Origin: Bacteroidota bacterium
Lineage (GTDB): Bacteria > Bacteroidota > Bacteroidia > Cytophagales > Cytophagaceae
Direction of reading: 5' to 3'
DNA: 64,000 bases
Assembly: GCA_023391415.1 (NCBI GenBank)
Contig: JAEWAY010000012.1
Span: 186,001-250,000, forward strand
The notes below the pieces were generated by a model that was not told where the DNA came from, did not search any database, and saw nothing but the letters and a program-made list of their open reading frames with translations. Shown in pieces: positions 8,685-17,506 of the stretch. A program made the translations under genes and the position numbers. Every line of letters begins with the position of its first letter. Position 1 is the stretch's first letter.

Positions 8685-9434
8685 TTAATTTTTTAAAATC
8701 TGGAAGACAATCCCATATTTATTTCCGGAATGAATAGCCGGGAGTTGGGCGGATATACCCAGTTGTATGACATCATTAAGGGAATATTGAAGTCCAAGAT
8801 TGCAATAACTGAAATCATTGTTTCCGGAGACATATTCTCCAGCGAACCCGAGCGTGTTCTTGATCAATACCCGCTGGTAGGCGAGCATATAGCCGAAGTT
8901 GTCGCCCGGACCCGCGTAGGCCGGGTTAAGGTAATAAACGCCTATGTTGAATATGTTTTTTTCGCCGCGGTCGGTGATACGATTGTTGACGTAGGAATAA
9001 TTGGCGAACCTGGAGTTTTTGAGAGGTTCCGCGGTAAGAAAGCCGACTTTGGCCCCCATGCCGATTCGGTAGATTTTACTAAAAATAAATCCTTTTTGCG
9101 CGTTGAGCAACAGATAGGGATTGGTATTCGCGGTACCTTCAAAAAGAAGGCCGCGGTGTTCCGGTCTCATACTCCAGGTCAGATCGTCCAATTCCAAACC
9201 TAATTCAAATTGCCTGCCAAGGCCAAAAGTAGCGAGCGTCGAAGAGATGATCAGGTGATTGGAAATAAGAATCTGCTCCTGGAAATAACTTTTACCCCCT
9301 TCCACAATATATGAAGTGGGGACGGCGATCGTGCTTTTCTGAGCCCAGCCCTGATTGGAGATAATAATGAAACATACCATGGAAGCCAACGCGACCCTTA
9401 AGACAAAATAAAAGCGGAAAAAAATAATTATCAT
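8685..9434 (-). CDS. Putative outer-membrane beta-barrel protein
   Basis: 249 residues from the ATG at 9434. An upstream in-frame ATG at 9464 exists, but it lies inside a strong palindromic repeat, so the inner start is preferred. A long hydrophobic leader ends in NQGWAQ, a plausible signal peptidase I site (AxA-like, Q after). The mature part is rich in alternating polar/hydrophobic strands with Gly and aromatic residues (for example IGMGAKVGFLTAEPL, FGYMLAYQRVLIKNTLGFAG) and ends in an aromatic-containing strand, as in outer-membrane barrels. No recognised family. Same strand as the multicopper oxidase 110 bp downstream. Confidence 0.6.
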   Translation of the reverse strand: MIIIFFRFYFVLRVALASMVCFIIISNQGWAQKSTIAVPTSYIVEGGKSYFQEQILISNHLIISSTLATFGLGRQFELGLELDDLTWSMRPEHRGLLFEGTANTNPYLLLNAQKGFIFSKIYRIGMGAKVGFLTAEPLKNSRFANYSYVNNRITDRGEKNIFNIGVYYLNPAYAGPGDNFGYMLAYQRVLIKNTLGFAGEYVSGNNDFSYCNLGLQYSLNDVIQLGISAQLPAIHSGNKYGIVFQILKN

Positions 9435-9445
9435 TCTCTTTATGA

Positions 9446-9485
9446 AACCCGGGTTTGTATGCATATGTCATATCAAACCCGGGTT
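9446..9485. repeat. Perfect 12-bp inverted repeat built from a palindrome
   Basis: Two arms (9446-9457 and 9474-9485) pair perfectly over 12 bp with a 16-nt loop. Each arm contains the self-complementary core AACCCGGGTT, so the element is also a direct repeat spaced 28-30 bp. It falls between the small gene ending at 9534 and the outer-membrane protein on the minus strand. Read as RNA from the minus strand it would form a GC-rich hairpin, fitting a terminator of the upstream gene, though no T run follows at once. As DNA it could be an operator. Confidence 0.6.
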
Positions 9486-9533
9486 CCCCGCGAATTGATT
9501 AGAAACCAGTCCGACTTTATCGACCGGGTTCTT

Positions 9534-9821
9534 CTAAAAGCCTGGTTTCATCAGTTCATAGACTTCTTTTCGCCTGTTCGCGAAATCCGAGAAATAAGGA
9601 CAATTACCTTCGTTCAATAGTTTTATTTTATTCCGTCGGAGAAAAAACATCGCGTATTCCGTAATATAATCCTGAATATCCAGCGCTTTGCGCGAATCTG
9701 GAAAATAAGGACAATGAAACTCCCACACTCCCGGTTCAATCACGTTGTACTCCAGACTGTATTCTCTACTCTTGTCCATAACGTAAAATTTTTGCCGGCG
9801 TCCATCATGAATCACATCCAT
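9534..9821 (-). CDS. Small protein resembling a degenerate GNAT (YjdJ/Acetyltransf_CG-like)
   Basis: 95 residues, no signal peptide. The order DGRRQKFYV / EYSLEYNV / VWEFHCPYFPDSRKALDIQDYITEYAMFFLRRNKIKLL / GNCPYFSDFANRRKEVYELM follows the short GNAT fold of YjdJ-like proteins, in which a final CPY followed by a helix is typical. The acetyl-CoA-binding RGxG turn expected before the main helix is replaced by PDSRKAL, so catalysis is doubtful. The resemblance is by eye and could be coincidental. It sits alone, divergent from the oxidoreductase gene at 9979. Confidence 0.5.
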   Translation of the reverse strand: MDVIHDGRRQKFYVMDKSREYSLEYNVIEPGVWEFHCPYFPDSRKALDIQDYITEYAMFFLRRNKIKLLNEGNCPYFSDFANRRKEVYELMKPGF

Positions 9822-9978
9822 ACTCCCTCCTTTTCATACCCCTCGTATAACTAACCACCTCAATCGGGATTAATGTTTACAGACAGCCCCGGTGACTTCT
9901 AGAATCGGGAAGTTGGTTCTTTGAAAGAATTGAATATCTTAGCGAAATCGTTTATGTGTCATAACATTTTTTTGAAGG

Positions 9979-10926
9979 ATGAATCGATATTTTGTATTTG
10001 ACGAGCCCGGAGACGCGGAAAAGCTCCACATAGTCTCTGGACCGATACCCATCCCTCAGGCTGGCGAGGTACTCATAAAAACGTATTGTATAGGGATCAA
10101 TCCTATCGATATAAAAACCCGTTCGGGAAAAGGCTTATATGAGCTATTGTCACGATATTCCCCGATTATACCGGGTTGGGACATATGTGGCGAAGTGATA
10201 CAAACCGGTTCTTCCGGGTCTAAGTTCCATATAGGGGATATCGTATTTGGCATGATCAACTTTCCGGGATATGGTCGGGCTTATTCCGAATACGTCGCCG
10301 CTCCGGAAGCGCACCTTTGTCTGAAACCGGACAATATCACATCCGAAGAAGCCTGTGGCGCCAGTCTGGCGGCTCTTACCGCCTGGCAATCGCTGGTAAC
10401 CCAGGCCTCCATAAAAGCCGGGCAGAGGGTAATGATCCACGCGGCCGCGGGCGGTGTCGGACATTTTGCCGTACAAATAGCCCGGAGTTTTGACACCGTT
10501 GTATATGGTACTTGCTCCCGGCGTAACCTGGACTTTATAAAATCGCTCGGGGTCACACACCCTGTTGATTATCAGTCGAGGCCGCTGGAAGACTTGCCGC
10601 CGGATATGGACATTGTCATTGATCCGTTGGGAGGTTCCGTTACTACCCGGTCAGTCCGGTTACTGAAAAAAGACGGCGTACTCGTTTCGCTGGTCGGGGG
10701 CGTTACCGATGAAGTCTCGCGGCTCGCCCGTGAACGCTCGGCCAACGCTATCAATTATCGGGTGGTATCCTCGGGTGAAGATACGCGTAAGATAGCCGAG
10801 ATGCTCAAAGACCAGCGGCTGAAGACGTGTGTATCGGAAGTTTACTCTTTCGAGCGGATTCCTGAAGCTCACAAGCAAATCGAATCGGGACATACACGCG
10901 GTAAACTGATCGTAAAACTGAGCTAA
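9979..10926 (+). CDS. Zinc-independent quinone oxidoreductase-like MDR protein
   Basis: 315 residues of the medium-chain dehydrogenase/reductase superfamily. The N-terminal GroES-like catalytic domain carries IKTYCIGINPIDIKTRSG and GWDICGEVIQTGS, and the Rossmann domain starts with AAAGGVGHFAVQIAR (~residues 155-169), which binds NADP(H). The Cys/His zinc ligands of alcohol dehydrogenases are absent, as in quinone reductases (QOR). It probably reduces a quinone or an activated C=C bond with NADPH in the cytoplasm. Monocistronic by spacing: divergent gene upstream and a 199-bp gap downstream in which nothing else was recognised. Confidence 0.88.
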   Translation: MNRYFVFDEPGDAEKLHIVSGPIPIPQAGEVLIKTYCIGINPIDIKTRSGKGLYELLSRYSPIIPGWDICGEVIQTGSSGSKFHIGDIVFGMINFPGYGRAYSEYVAAPEAHLCLKPDNITSEEACGASLAALTAWQSLVTQASIKAGQRVMIHAAAGGVGHFAVQIARSFDTVVYGTCSRRNLDFIKSLGVTHPVDYQSRPLEDLPPDMDIVIDPLGGSVTTRSVRLLKKDGVLVSLVGGVTDEVSRLARERSANAINYRVVSSGEDTRKIAEMLKDQRLKTCVSEVYSFERIPEAHKQIESGHTRGKLIVKLS

Positions 10927-11125
10927 TTTCCCTTTTATTTAAACCTGGCTGGTTTTGGCGGACGAAAGCTGGCCGACATAAACGCGTCTTCTAGTCAATG
11001 TTTAAACACCTGTATACGCGCGTGTTGATTTTACGTCAAATAATTCATTCGCTATACCCGTTTTGATGGTTGAAATACTTAAATTTAGCTGACTAAAGCT
11101 TTGTTTTAACTGTAATTGTTTTATT

Positions 11126-13210
11126 TTGAATTATTTAATTCTATTATTCCTGCTCACTTTTAACCTAATCGCCGGAAATGCTCAGGATGTGGTTTTCGCG
11201 GATGATTTTTCAGACAATCGAAACGCGTGGCTATTGCCCAATGATACTTACAATCAGACGGCTATCGTCAACGGTGAGTATCGTATCCAGCATCAGGGGG
11301 AACTGAATAATTTTATTACCCAATACGTAAACCAATTGGATGATAAGGCTGATTTTACAGTTACTGTAGAGTTCAGGACTAAAAAGCCCGGCAGCAAATA
11401 CGGAATCATCTGGGGAGCGATCGACGAAGGCGACGCTAATTTCTTTTATGTTCAAAATCTTCAATACAGCATATCCAAAGTTCGGAAAAATAAAATAAGT
11501 GATTCGAAGTCGCCCGCCGCGTCCATGCGCGTCAAACTGGATAAAAACATCTTGCGGATAGAAAAAAAAGGTGGAGAGATTCATTATCTGGTCAATGGTC
11601 ACGCGGTGTATAAGGAGAATTATGGCGGACTCGCGGGAAAGGCCTTTGGTTTTTGCGCGGCGGGCAACAGCGTGGTTGGTATAACCGCTTTTAGCGTAAA
11701 CGGTAAAAAACTTCCGGTTCGTCTCGCTCCCAACCTGCATTATCCGGAGGAAGCGGCCAACCTCGGGGCGGCCATCAACTCCGTGGCCGACGACCTGACT
11801 CCAGTAGTGACTCCCGATGGCAAAGGACTTTTCTTTACCCGAAGAATGCACCCGGAGAATACGGGTGGAGCCGGAGACTTGCAGGACGTTTATTACGCGG
11901 AGTTTAAAAACGGACAATGGGGGAAAGCTAAAAATATAGGAAAGCCTGTCAATACGGATGATCCCAACGCCGTATGTTCCGTCACTCCGGACGGCAATAC
12001 CATTTTGCTGATGAACACCTATGGCAAGGATGGCGCGCAGCGGGCCATGGGCGTCTCCGTCAGTCATAAGAGCGGCGGCGAATGGAGCGCTCCGACGGAC
12101 TTGCGGATACGAAGCTTCTATAATAAAAGCGCTTTCAATGAATATTTTCTCGGCAATGACGGCAATGTGCTATTAATGGCGGTGGAACGGGACGATACTT
12201 ATGGTTCCAGGGATATTTATGTTTCTTTTTTGCTCAATGACAATACCTGGTCGGCGCCCAAAAACATTGGCGGCAACGTCAATACGCCAGGTATCGAGCT
12301 TTCTCCCTTTCTGGCTTCTGATGGTAAAACACTCTATTTTAGTTCGACCGGACATCCCGGCTATGGAAAAAATGATATTTTTGTAACCAGACGCCTGGAC
12401 GATACCTGGGAAAACTGGTCGGAACCTTACAATATCGGAGCTCCGGTAAATTCCACGGGCTATGACGCGTATTATTCCGTACCAGCTTCCGGCGATTACG
12501 CGTATTTTGTGTCCAGCGACCAGTCCATCGGCAAGCAGGACATTTTCCGGATTCGCCAGCCGGAGCCCAACAAGCCCAATCCGGTGGTATTGGTACATGG
12601 CAAGGTCCTAAACAGCAAAACGCTCGCGCCGATCCAGACGGATATAAATTATAGCGAGATAAGTGGCGAAATACAAGCGGGATCGGCCCGATCCAATGCC
12701 GGAGACGGATATTACAAAATTGTACTCCCCTATGGGAAGGAGTTTAGCTTTTTCGCTTTAAAGCAGGGCTTTTACAGCGTAAGTGGTTTTCTCGACCTGA
12801 AGAATCTGGAAAAAAAAGAATATCAGGAGATAGAACGGGATCTGCTTCTTACCCCTATTGAAATAGGAGTTCCCATTCAGATGTATAATGTATTCTTTCA
12901 TCGGGGCAACGCGGAACTGAAACCCGAATCATATCCGGAGCTTAATCGTCTGGTAAAGCTGCTTAAAGAAAATAGCGCCATAGAGATTGAACTTGGCGGA
13001 CATACAGATCACCCGGAATGGAGTGAAAAAAATCTTCAATTGAGTGAAGATCGCTGGAAGTCTGTAAAAAAATACCTTATATCTCAAGGTATCGGCGAGA
13101 CCAGGGTTTCCGGCAAGGGATACGCCGGTGATCAACCATTGTTTCCCAATGACTCGGAAGAAAACCGTAGAAAAAATCGGAGGGTTGAGTTTACCATTAC
13201 AAAAATGTGA
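11126..13210 (+). CDS. PD40-repeat OmpA-family outer-membrane protein (TTG start)
   Basis: 694 residues, starting with TTG: no ATG occurs in frame between the upstream stop codon and the end of the signal peptide, and a good signal peptide (ILLFLLTFNLIAGNA) begins right after. Domains in order: a LamG-like/jelly-roll segment (~22-200), WD40-like PD40 beta-propeller repeats (~215-480, with repeated TPDG and LYFSSTGHPGYGKNDIFV-type blades), a carboxypeptidase-regulatory-like beta domain (~490-570) and a C-terminal OmpA peptidoglycan-binding domain (~585-694) with GGHTD (~624) and NRRKNRRVEF. Such proteins link the outer membrane to the cell wall; several in Bacteroidota are associated with T9SS gliding machinery. 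The specific role is unknown. Confidence 0.92.
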   Translation: MNYLILLFLLTFNLIAGNAQDVVFADDFSDNRNAWLLPNDTYNQTAIVNGEYRIQHQGELNNFITQYVNQLDDKADFTVTVEFRTKKPGSKYGIIWGAIDEGDANFFYVQNLQYSISKVRKNKISDSKSPAASMRVKLDKNILRIEKKGGEIHYLVNGHAVYKENYGGLAGKAFGFCAAGNSVVGITAFSVNGKKLPVRLAPNLHYPEEAANLGAAINSVADDLTPVVTPDGKGLFFTRRMHPENTGGAGDLQDVYYAEFKNGQWGKAKNIGKPVNTDDPNAVCSVTPDGNTILLMNTYGKDGAQRAMGVSVSHKSGGEWSAPTDLRIRSFYNKSAFNEYFLGNDGNVLLMAVERDDTYGSRDIYVSFLLNDNTWSAPKNIGGNVNTPGIELSPFLASDGKTLYFSSTGHPGYGKNDIFVTRRLDDTWENWSEPYNIGAPVNSTGYDAYYSVPASGDYAYFVSSDQSIGKQDIFRIRQPEPNKPNPVVLVHGKVLNSKTLAPIQTDINYSEISGEIQAGSARSNAGDGYYKIVLPYGKEFSFFALKQGFYSVSGFLDLKNLEKKEYQEIERDLLLTPIEIGVPIQMYNVFFHRGNAELKPESYPELNRLVKLLKENSAIEIELGGHTDHPEWSEKNLQLSEDRWKSVKKYLISQGIGETRVSGKGYAGDQPLFPNDSEENRRKNRRVEFTITKM

Positions 13211-13268
13211 CCTTCCTATCGCATCAAAAATACACGTGATTCGTATAATCTAAACTTTTCTGATAATT

Positions 13269-13928
13269 ATGAGCAAAAACAAAGCCTTCATATTCGATAT
13301 GAATGGAACTCTGATTGACGACATGTCTTATCATATTGATGTCTGGCATGATTTTCTGAACAAGGACCTTGGAGCCGAACTTTCCTATGAAGTTGTAAAA
13401 AGCCATATGTATGGCAAAAATGATGAGATTATTGAACGGATCTTTGGTAAAGGGCGATATACTCCGGAAGAAATGGAAGTGTTTTCGATAGAAAAAGAAA
13501 GTCGTTATCAGCGGGTTTACAAGCCATATCTGAAATTGATCGATGGGCTTGAAACATTGCTTGAGGAAGCCAGGGAACGATCTATACCCATGGCGATCGG
13601 CACCGCCGGAATCCTGTTCAATGTACGTTTTATGGTGGATAACCTCAATCTTTCCAAATACTTTCAGGCGATTGTGGCGGCGGACGATGTTTCCCTAAGC
13701 AAACCGCATCCGGAAACATTTTTAATGGCCGCTAAAGCGCTTAACCGGAATCCGGAGGATTGCATTGTCTTTGAGGACTCGCCCAAAGGAGTTGAAACGG
13801 CTTTAAACGCGGGCATGCCTTGCATAGTCATTAAAACAGGCTATAAGGAAAAAGATTTCAAGAGTTTTTCCAACATTATCAAATTTGTAGACGACTATAC
13901 TCAGTTGTCATGGAACGATTTAAAGTAA
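13269..13928 (+). CDS. HAD-superfamily hydrolase, beta-phosphoglucomutase-like
   Basis: 219 residues. Motif I is FDMNGTLIDD (~residues 9-18) with the nucleophile Asp and a second Asn in place of the usual DxD acid/base Asp. Motif II is GTAG (~116), the motif III Lys is in LSKPHPETFL (~143) and motif IV is VFEDSPKGVETALNAGMPCIVI (~160). The helical cap between motif I and II matches subclass I phosphatases and beta-phosphoglucomutases. The DxN change at the acid/base position argues against an efficient mutase and suggests a phosphatase. The natural substrate cannot be told. Same strand as the flanking OmpA and kinase genes, with 58 bp upstream. Confidence 0.85.
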   Translation: MSKNKAFIFDMNGTLIDDMSYHIDVWHDFLNKDLGAELSYEVVKSHMYGKNDEIIERIFGKGRYTPEEMEVFSIEKESRYQRVYKPYLKLIDGLETLLEEARERSIPMAIGTAGILFNVRFMVDNLNLSKYFQAIVAADDVSLSKPHPETFLMAAKALNRNPEDCIVFEDSPKGVETALNAGMPCIVIKTGYKEKDFKSFSNIIKFVDDYTQLSWNDLK

Positions 13929-13995
13929 AACCGCCCGTATTCCGGCAAGCGTTGACGCCAACATTTTGATGACAGGCGCTTATCTGATTTCCGCT

Positions 13996-16056
13996 ATGAA
14001 ATTACGAAGGATTTTGATTGTCCTTATACTGCTTCTCATGCAGCGACTACCTGCATGGGCCGGAACTCAGCCGGAACTGTTTTATCTTAGCGATCCGGAC
14101 GAGAAGTATTCGAGAGAGCAGGTAGTCCGGCGATTCCGCGTGGCGCCGGAAGGGTTTCATAAGACGGATAAAGCGGTCAACCTGGGGCTTCTGAAAGGTC
14201 GCCTCTGGGTTCTTTTTGAAAAGAAAGGCTTTGAAGATAAAAGTGTTATTGTATTTGAAAACGCGTTTATCGATCATATAATCGTCCATCCTCTGCAAAA
14301 TGGCCGGTTTCTTCCTTCCGCGTATACAGGTGACCGCTATCCATATTCCCAGCGAAGTTTTGACTATATCTTCGCTAATCTGGAGATTCCGGCCAATGCC
14401 GAGCTTTTATGTATCGAAGTAGTCACCAAGGGCTCGATGAAAGTCCCGATTCACCTGTATTCCTTTCAGGAGTTTATACAGCTTATTCAGAATAATACGG
14501 CTTTTCATTTTCTATATTTTGGCATCATACTGATCACCTGTCTTTTGTCTGTTTGTATTTATACATGGCTGCGAAATCCCCTTTTTATTCTTTACGCGCT
14601 CTCGATTCTGGGGACAGTCTGCGTGTCCTTTCTACATTATGGTTATCTTTTTAAATATGTATGGCCGGATCTGCCCGAACTAAACCAATGGGCGCCATTG
14701 ACGCTCTTATGCGCGTTGTTCAATCTGTTTTTTATTGAAAGCCTTCTGAATATCAAACAGCATAGCAAAGGGTTACATTGGCTTTTCCGCTCCTACTACG
14801 TCATATATGGAGTTATTGTCATCGGCTGGTCGCTTACCAATCATCCTTCGCTGGAAATCCCATTTTTTGGAATTGTCACCTTGTTCCCATTTTTTCCGAT
14901 TCTCGCGGGGATTCTGCTTTACAAAAAAAACGACCGAAAAACCAGTTCCTATTTTTTCGCGGGCATCTTCGCCTTTTTTCTTTCTGTAATTGTCTATATG
15001 GGGGTGCTCAATGGTTTTGTAGAAGTAAATGTATTTACTGACAACGCTTTTCAACTCGGCTCGATTATCAAAATTTTCTTCTTCAACCTGGCTTTGATAG
15101 ACAAAGTGAAAAAACTCAAAAGAAAGCAGGAAGAAGTCCTGGTATTGCAAAAGAAAATTCTGGAGGAAAAAGTATCGCGGCGCACCCGGGAGCTTACCCG
15201 AAAAAACGATCTTATCGAAGAAAAAAATAAATTGCTTGAAAACCAACACGATCGGCTGGAGCGAAAAGTAAAAAAACGAACCAACGAGCTTCTGAGAACC
15301 AATAAGGAACTCAATGACCGGAACTTCAGACTGGAGCAGTTCGCTAACGTGACAGCGCATAACCTGAGGGGGCCGGTCGCTACGCTATTGGGACTATGCA
15401 GTATATTCAACAAGGAAGATTACAGCGACCCGCTTAATATCACGATTATTCACAATATTCAGGATTCCGCTCTCAAAGTGGATGGTATTTTGAAAGATTT
15501 GAGCACTTTGCTGGATCATCATCAAAATGCCAATTCACTATACGAAGAAGTATATTTTGAAGCCATTTTTATCAATGTATTGTCCATATTAAAGCATGAG
15601 TTTGAGAAATCCGGAGGAACGATTTCTACCGATTTTAATCAGGTGCCTTCTGGATATATGGTTCAGGTTTATCTCAAAAATATCTTTTTCAACCTGATCA
15701 GCAACGGACTCAAATACCATAAGGAAAACGCTCCACCCCGCCTGGAGATACGTTCATTTAGGGAGGACGAATTTATTTGTCTGGAATTTAAGGATCATGG
15801 TATTGGTATCGATCTGCTACAGTACAAGGAAAAGATTTTTCAGCCATACCAGCGTTTTCATATCAACTTGCCCGGAAAAGGTCTTGGATTATATACCTGT
15901 AAGACTCAAATTGAAAATATGGGCGGAAAAATTAAAGTCTATAGCCGTCCGAATATGGGCGCGTGTTTTACCGTATACCTGCCCGACATCAAACCGGACG
16001 AGAATCCAGTGGAGGAAAATAGTGTGTTTAGCGCTTCTGTCAAAATATCGTTATGA
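13996..16056 (+). CDS. 7TMR-DISM sensor histidine kinase
   Basis: 686 residues from the ATG at 13996, chosen because it begins the signal peptide (MKLRRILIVLILLLM...). Next come an extracytoplasmic 7TMR-DISMED2-type beta domain (~25-155), seven membrane helices (~160-375), a long coiled coil (~375-450) and a kinase core. The phospho-acceptor His is in FANVTAHNLRGPV (~454). The ATPase shows the N box FFNLISNGLKYH, G1 FKDHGIGIDL and G2 KGLGLYTCK. The DISMED2 domain usually binds carbohydrate. No response regulator is adjacent. Its stop overlaps the next start by 4 bp (ATGA), so it is very probably co-translated with the OmpA-family gene. Confidence 0.93.
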   Translation: MKLRRILIVLILLLMQRLPAWAGTQPELFYLSDPDEKYSREQVVRRFRVAPEGFHKTDKAVNLGLLKGRLWVLFEKKGFEDKSVIVFENAFIDHIIVHPLQNGRFLPSAYTGDRYPYSQRSFDYIFANLEIPANAELLCIEVVTKGSMKVPIHLYSFQEFIQLIQNNTAFHFLYFGIILITCLLSVCIYTWLRNPLFILYALSILGTVCVSFLHYGYLFKYVWPDLPELNQWAPLTLLCALFNLFFIESLLNIKQHSKGLHWLFRSYYVIYGVIVIGWSLTNHPSLEIPFFGIVTLFPFFPILAGILLYKKNDRKTSSYFFAGIFAFFLSVIVYMGVLNGFVEVNVFTDNAFQLGSIIKIFFFNLALIDKVKKLKRKQEEVLVLQKKILEEKVSRRTRELTRKNDLIEEKNKLLENQHDRLERKVKKRTNELLRTNKELNDRNFRLEQFANVTAHNLRGPVATLLGLCSIFNKEDYSDPLNITIIHNIQDSALKVDGILKDLSTLLDHHQNANSLYEEVYFEAIFINVLSILKHEFEKSGGTISTDFNQVPSGYMVQVYLKNIFFNLISNGLKYHKENAPPRLEIRSFREDEFICLEFKDHGIGIDLLQYKEKIFQPYQRFHINLPGKGLGLYTCKTQIENMGGKIKVYSRPNMGACFTVYLPDIKPDENPVEENSVFSASVKISL

Positions 16057-17096
16057 TTACCCAGTTTGTCAATAGGTATTTCCGCGATTTTTCGGCTTCT
16101 TCCCAATACAGCCTTTTTACGGTTCAGATAGTGGTTTTCGCCTTTATCCAGACATTGTTTGTTCCGCTTATTCCCGAAGCTTTTGGTCAAAAACGACAAG
16201 AAGGAATAAACATGATTCCTAATGGAAATTTTGAAAATGGCTTACAAGGATTTTTCAGTGAGCTTGACTATACAGAGCATACACTGGAGTCGGGTCATTT
16301 TACACTCACCCGAAAAATGACTATTCCAGATTGTCAGTATAGCATCCCTGGCGACCGAACGAACGGCAAAGGCTTCTACCTGATCACCCGAGGAGCGCGG
16401 CACAAGAAATTGTGGAAATCCTACGTACAGGTCAGGCCCCAAACCCGATATCGCTTTCGGATTCATTTTTGTCACCTTCCGGTTTCCGAAACAGACGCGG
16501 TGGCGGAAGAGCGCTTCTCTTCCTTTCGGGTTTTTATCAATCGCGTAGAGGTCAGCAGCGTTATTTATGATCAGCGGAATCATCTGGCCTGGTTGGAAAA
16601 TACCGTCGATTGGTATTCCGGTCCGACGAGTGGCCTTGTCGAACTGTCCGTCCAGAGCGACAGTCGCCATTACCTGGCTCTTGACGACGCGTCCATGATT
16701 GTTATCGACAGCCTGCCCGGCATAAGAAGCATAGTTGATTCGGTCCACGTTGTCCGGGAAATTAAAATAGCTCTTCCTTTTGTTCGCTTTGAAATAGGGA
16801 GTGATTGTCTCTTGCCCGAATCATTTGAAGCGCTTGATTCACTCGCTGACTGGCTCCGTCTGAATAGCGACAAACGCGTACGCCTCGAAGGACATACGGA
16901 CGCGTTGGGCGATCCTGAAAATTTAAGGAAGTTATCGATCACGCGTGTGAAGCAGGTAAAAAGTTATCTTGTCTCCAGAGGGATCGAGGAGAACCGGATA
17001 TCCATGTATGGTTTTGGCGGCTCAAGGCCAGTCGTCGATAACAGCGATGAAAAACTCCGTCACCTGAATCGTCGGGTAGAGCTTATTCTTTTTTAA
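16053..17096 (+). CDS. OmpA-family protein with jelly-roll domain
   Basis: 347 residues. A hydrophobic leader (about residues 20-45) ends near PEAFGQ. A beta-rich carbohydrate-binding-like domain (~50-215) begins with NMIPNGNFENG, the usual start of CBM4/9-type modules. An OmpA C-terminal domain follows (~240-347), with EGHTDALGDPENLRKLS (~279) and NRRVELILF. It overlaps the histidine kinase gene by 4 bp, so translation is coupled. The pair suggests a sensor kinase working with a wall-anchored partner, but that is inference. Ends 2 bp from the convergent DUF2721 gene with no visible terminator between them. Confidence 0.88.
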   Translation: MITQFVNRYFRDFSASSQYSLFTVQIVVFAFIQTLFVPLIPEAFGQKRQEGINMIPNGNFENGLQGFFSELDYTEHTLESGHFTLTRKMTIPDCQYSIPGDRTNGKGFYLITRGARHKKLWKSYVQVRPQTRYRFRIHFCHLPVSETDAVAEERFSSFRVFINRVEVSSVIYDQRNHLAWLENTVDWYSGPTSGLVELSVQSDSRHYLALDDASMIVIDSLPGIRSIVDSVHVVREIKIALPFVRFEIGSDCLLPESFEALDSLADWLRLNSDKRVRLEGHTDALGDPENLRKLSITRVKQVKSYLVSRGIEENRISMYGFGGSRPVVDNSDEKLRHLNRRVELILF

Positions 17097-17098
17097 GC

Positions 17099-17500
17099 TT
17101 AGTTGAGCTCCTGTTCAATATCGCTCAATTGAACCATTAGCGCCTTGTTGGAAAGATAAATTTCATAGCTGCACAAGGCGAGTGAAATAAGAATAGCGAT
17201 CAGGCTCGCGCCAAAAAGGATCTGCGCCCATATATTCAACGACGCGTACAGCATAAACATGGACAATACGGCGCCAAACATCCCTCCTATCCCAAACTGC
17301 TGCATGTTTCTGATCAGGATAATCCGCTTTTTCAGAATCATGATTTGTCGTAATATCAAGGCGCTTTTGCCATCCTTGTAGGTAGAATGCAGCAGACGTA
17401 TACGGTTGCTGATGGCGATATAGCGATTGGTGTACGCCAGCAGCAAAAGCGAAATGGTTGGAAAAAGCAGCGCGGGAGTCGCCAGGTGCAGGTCTTCCAT
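17099..17500 (-). CDS. DUF2721 membrane protein
   Basis: 133 residues with three hydrophobic stretches: LLFPTISLLLLAYTNRY (~9-26), FGIGGMFGAVLSMFMLYAS (~70-88) and ILFGASLIAILISLALCSY (~94-113). The cytoplasmic loop SNRIRLLHSTYK plus a basic helix is typical of DUF2721. The function of this family is unknown. It lies 6 bp downstream of the Nudix gene on the same strand, so the two are likely co-transcribed. Confidence 0.75.
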   Translation of the reverse strand: MEDLHLATPALLFPTISLLLLAYTNRYIAISNRIRLLHSTYKDGKSALILRQIMILKKRIILIRNMQQFGIGGMFGAVLSMFMLYASLNIWAQILFGASLIAILISLALCSYEIYLSNKALMVQLSDIEQELN

Positions 17501-17506
17501 ACACGT

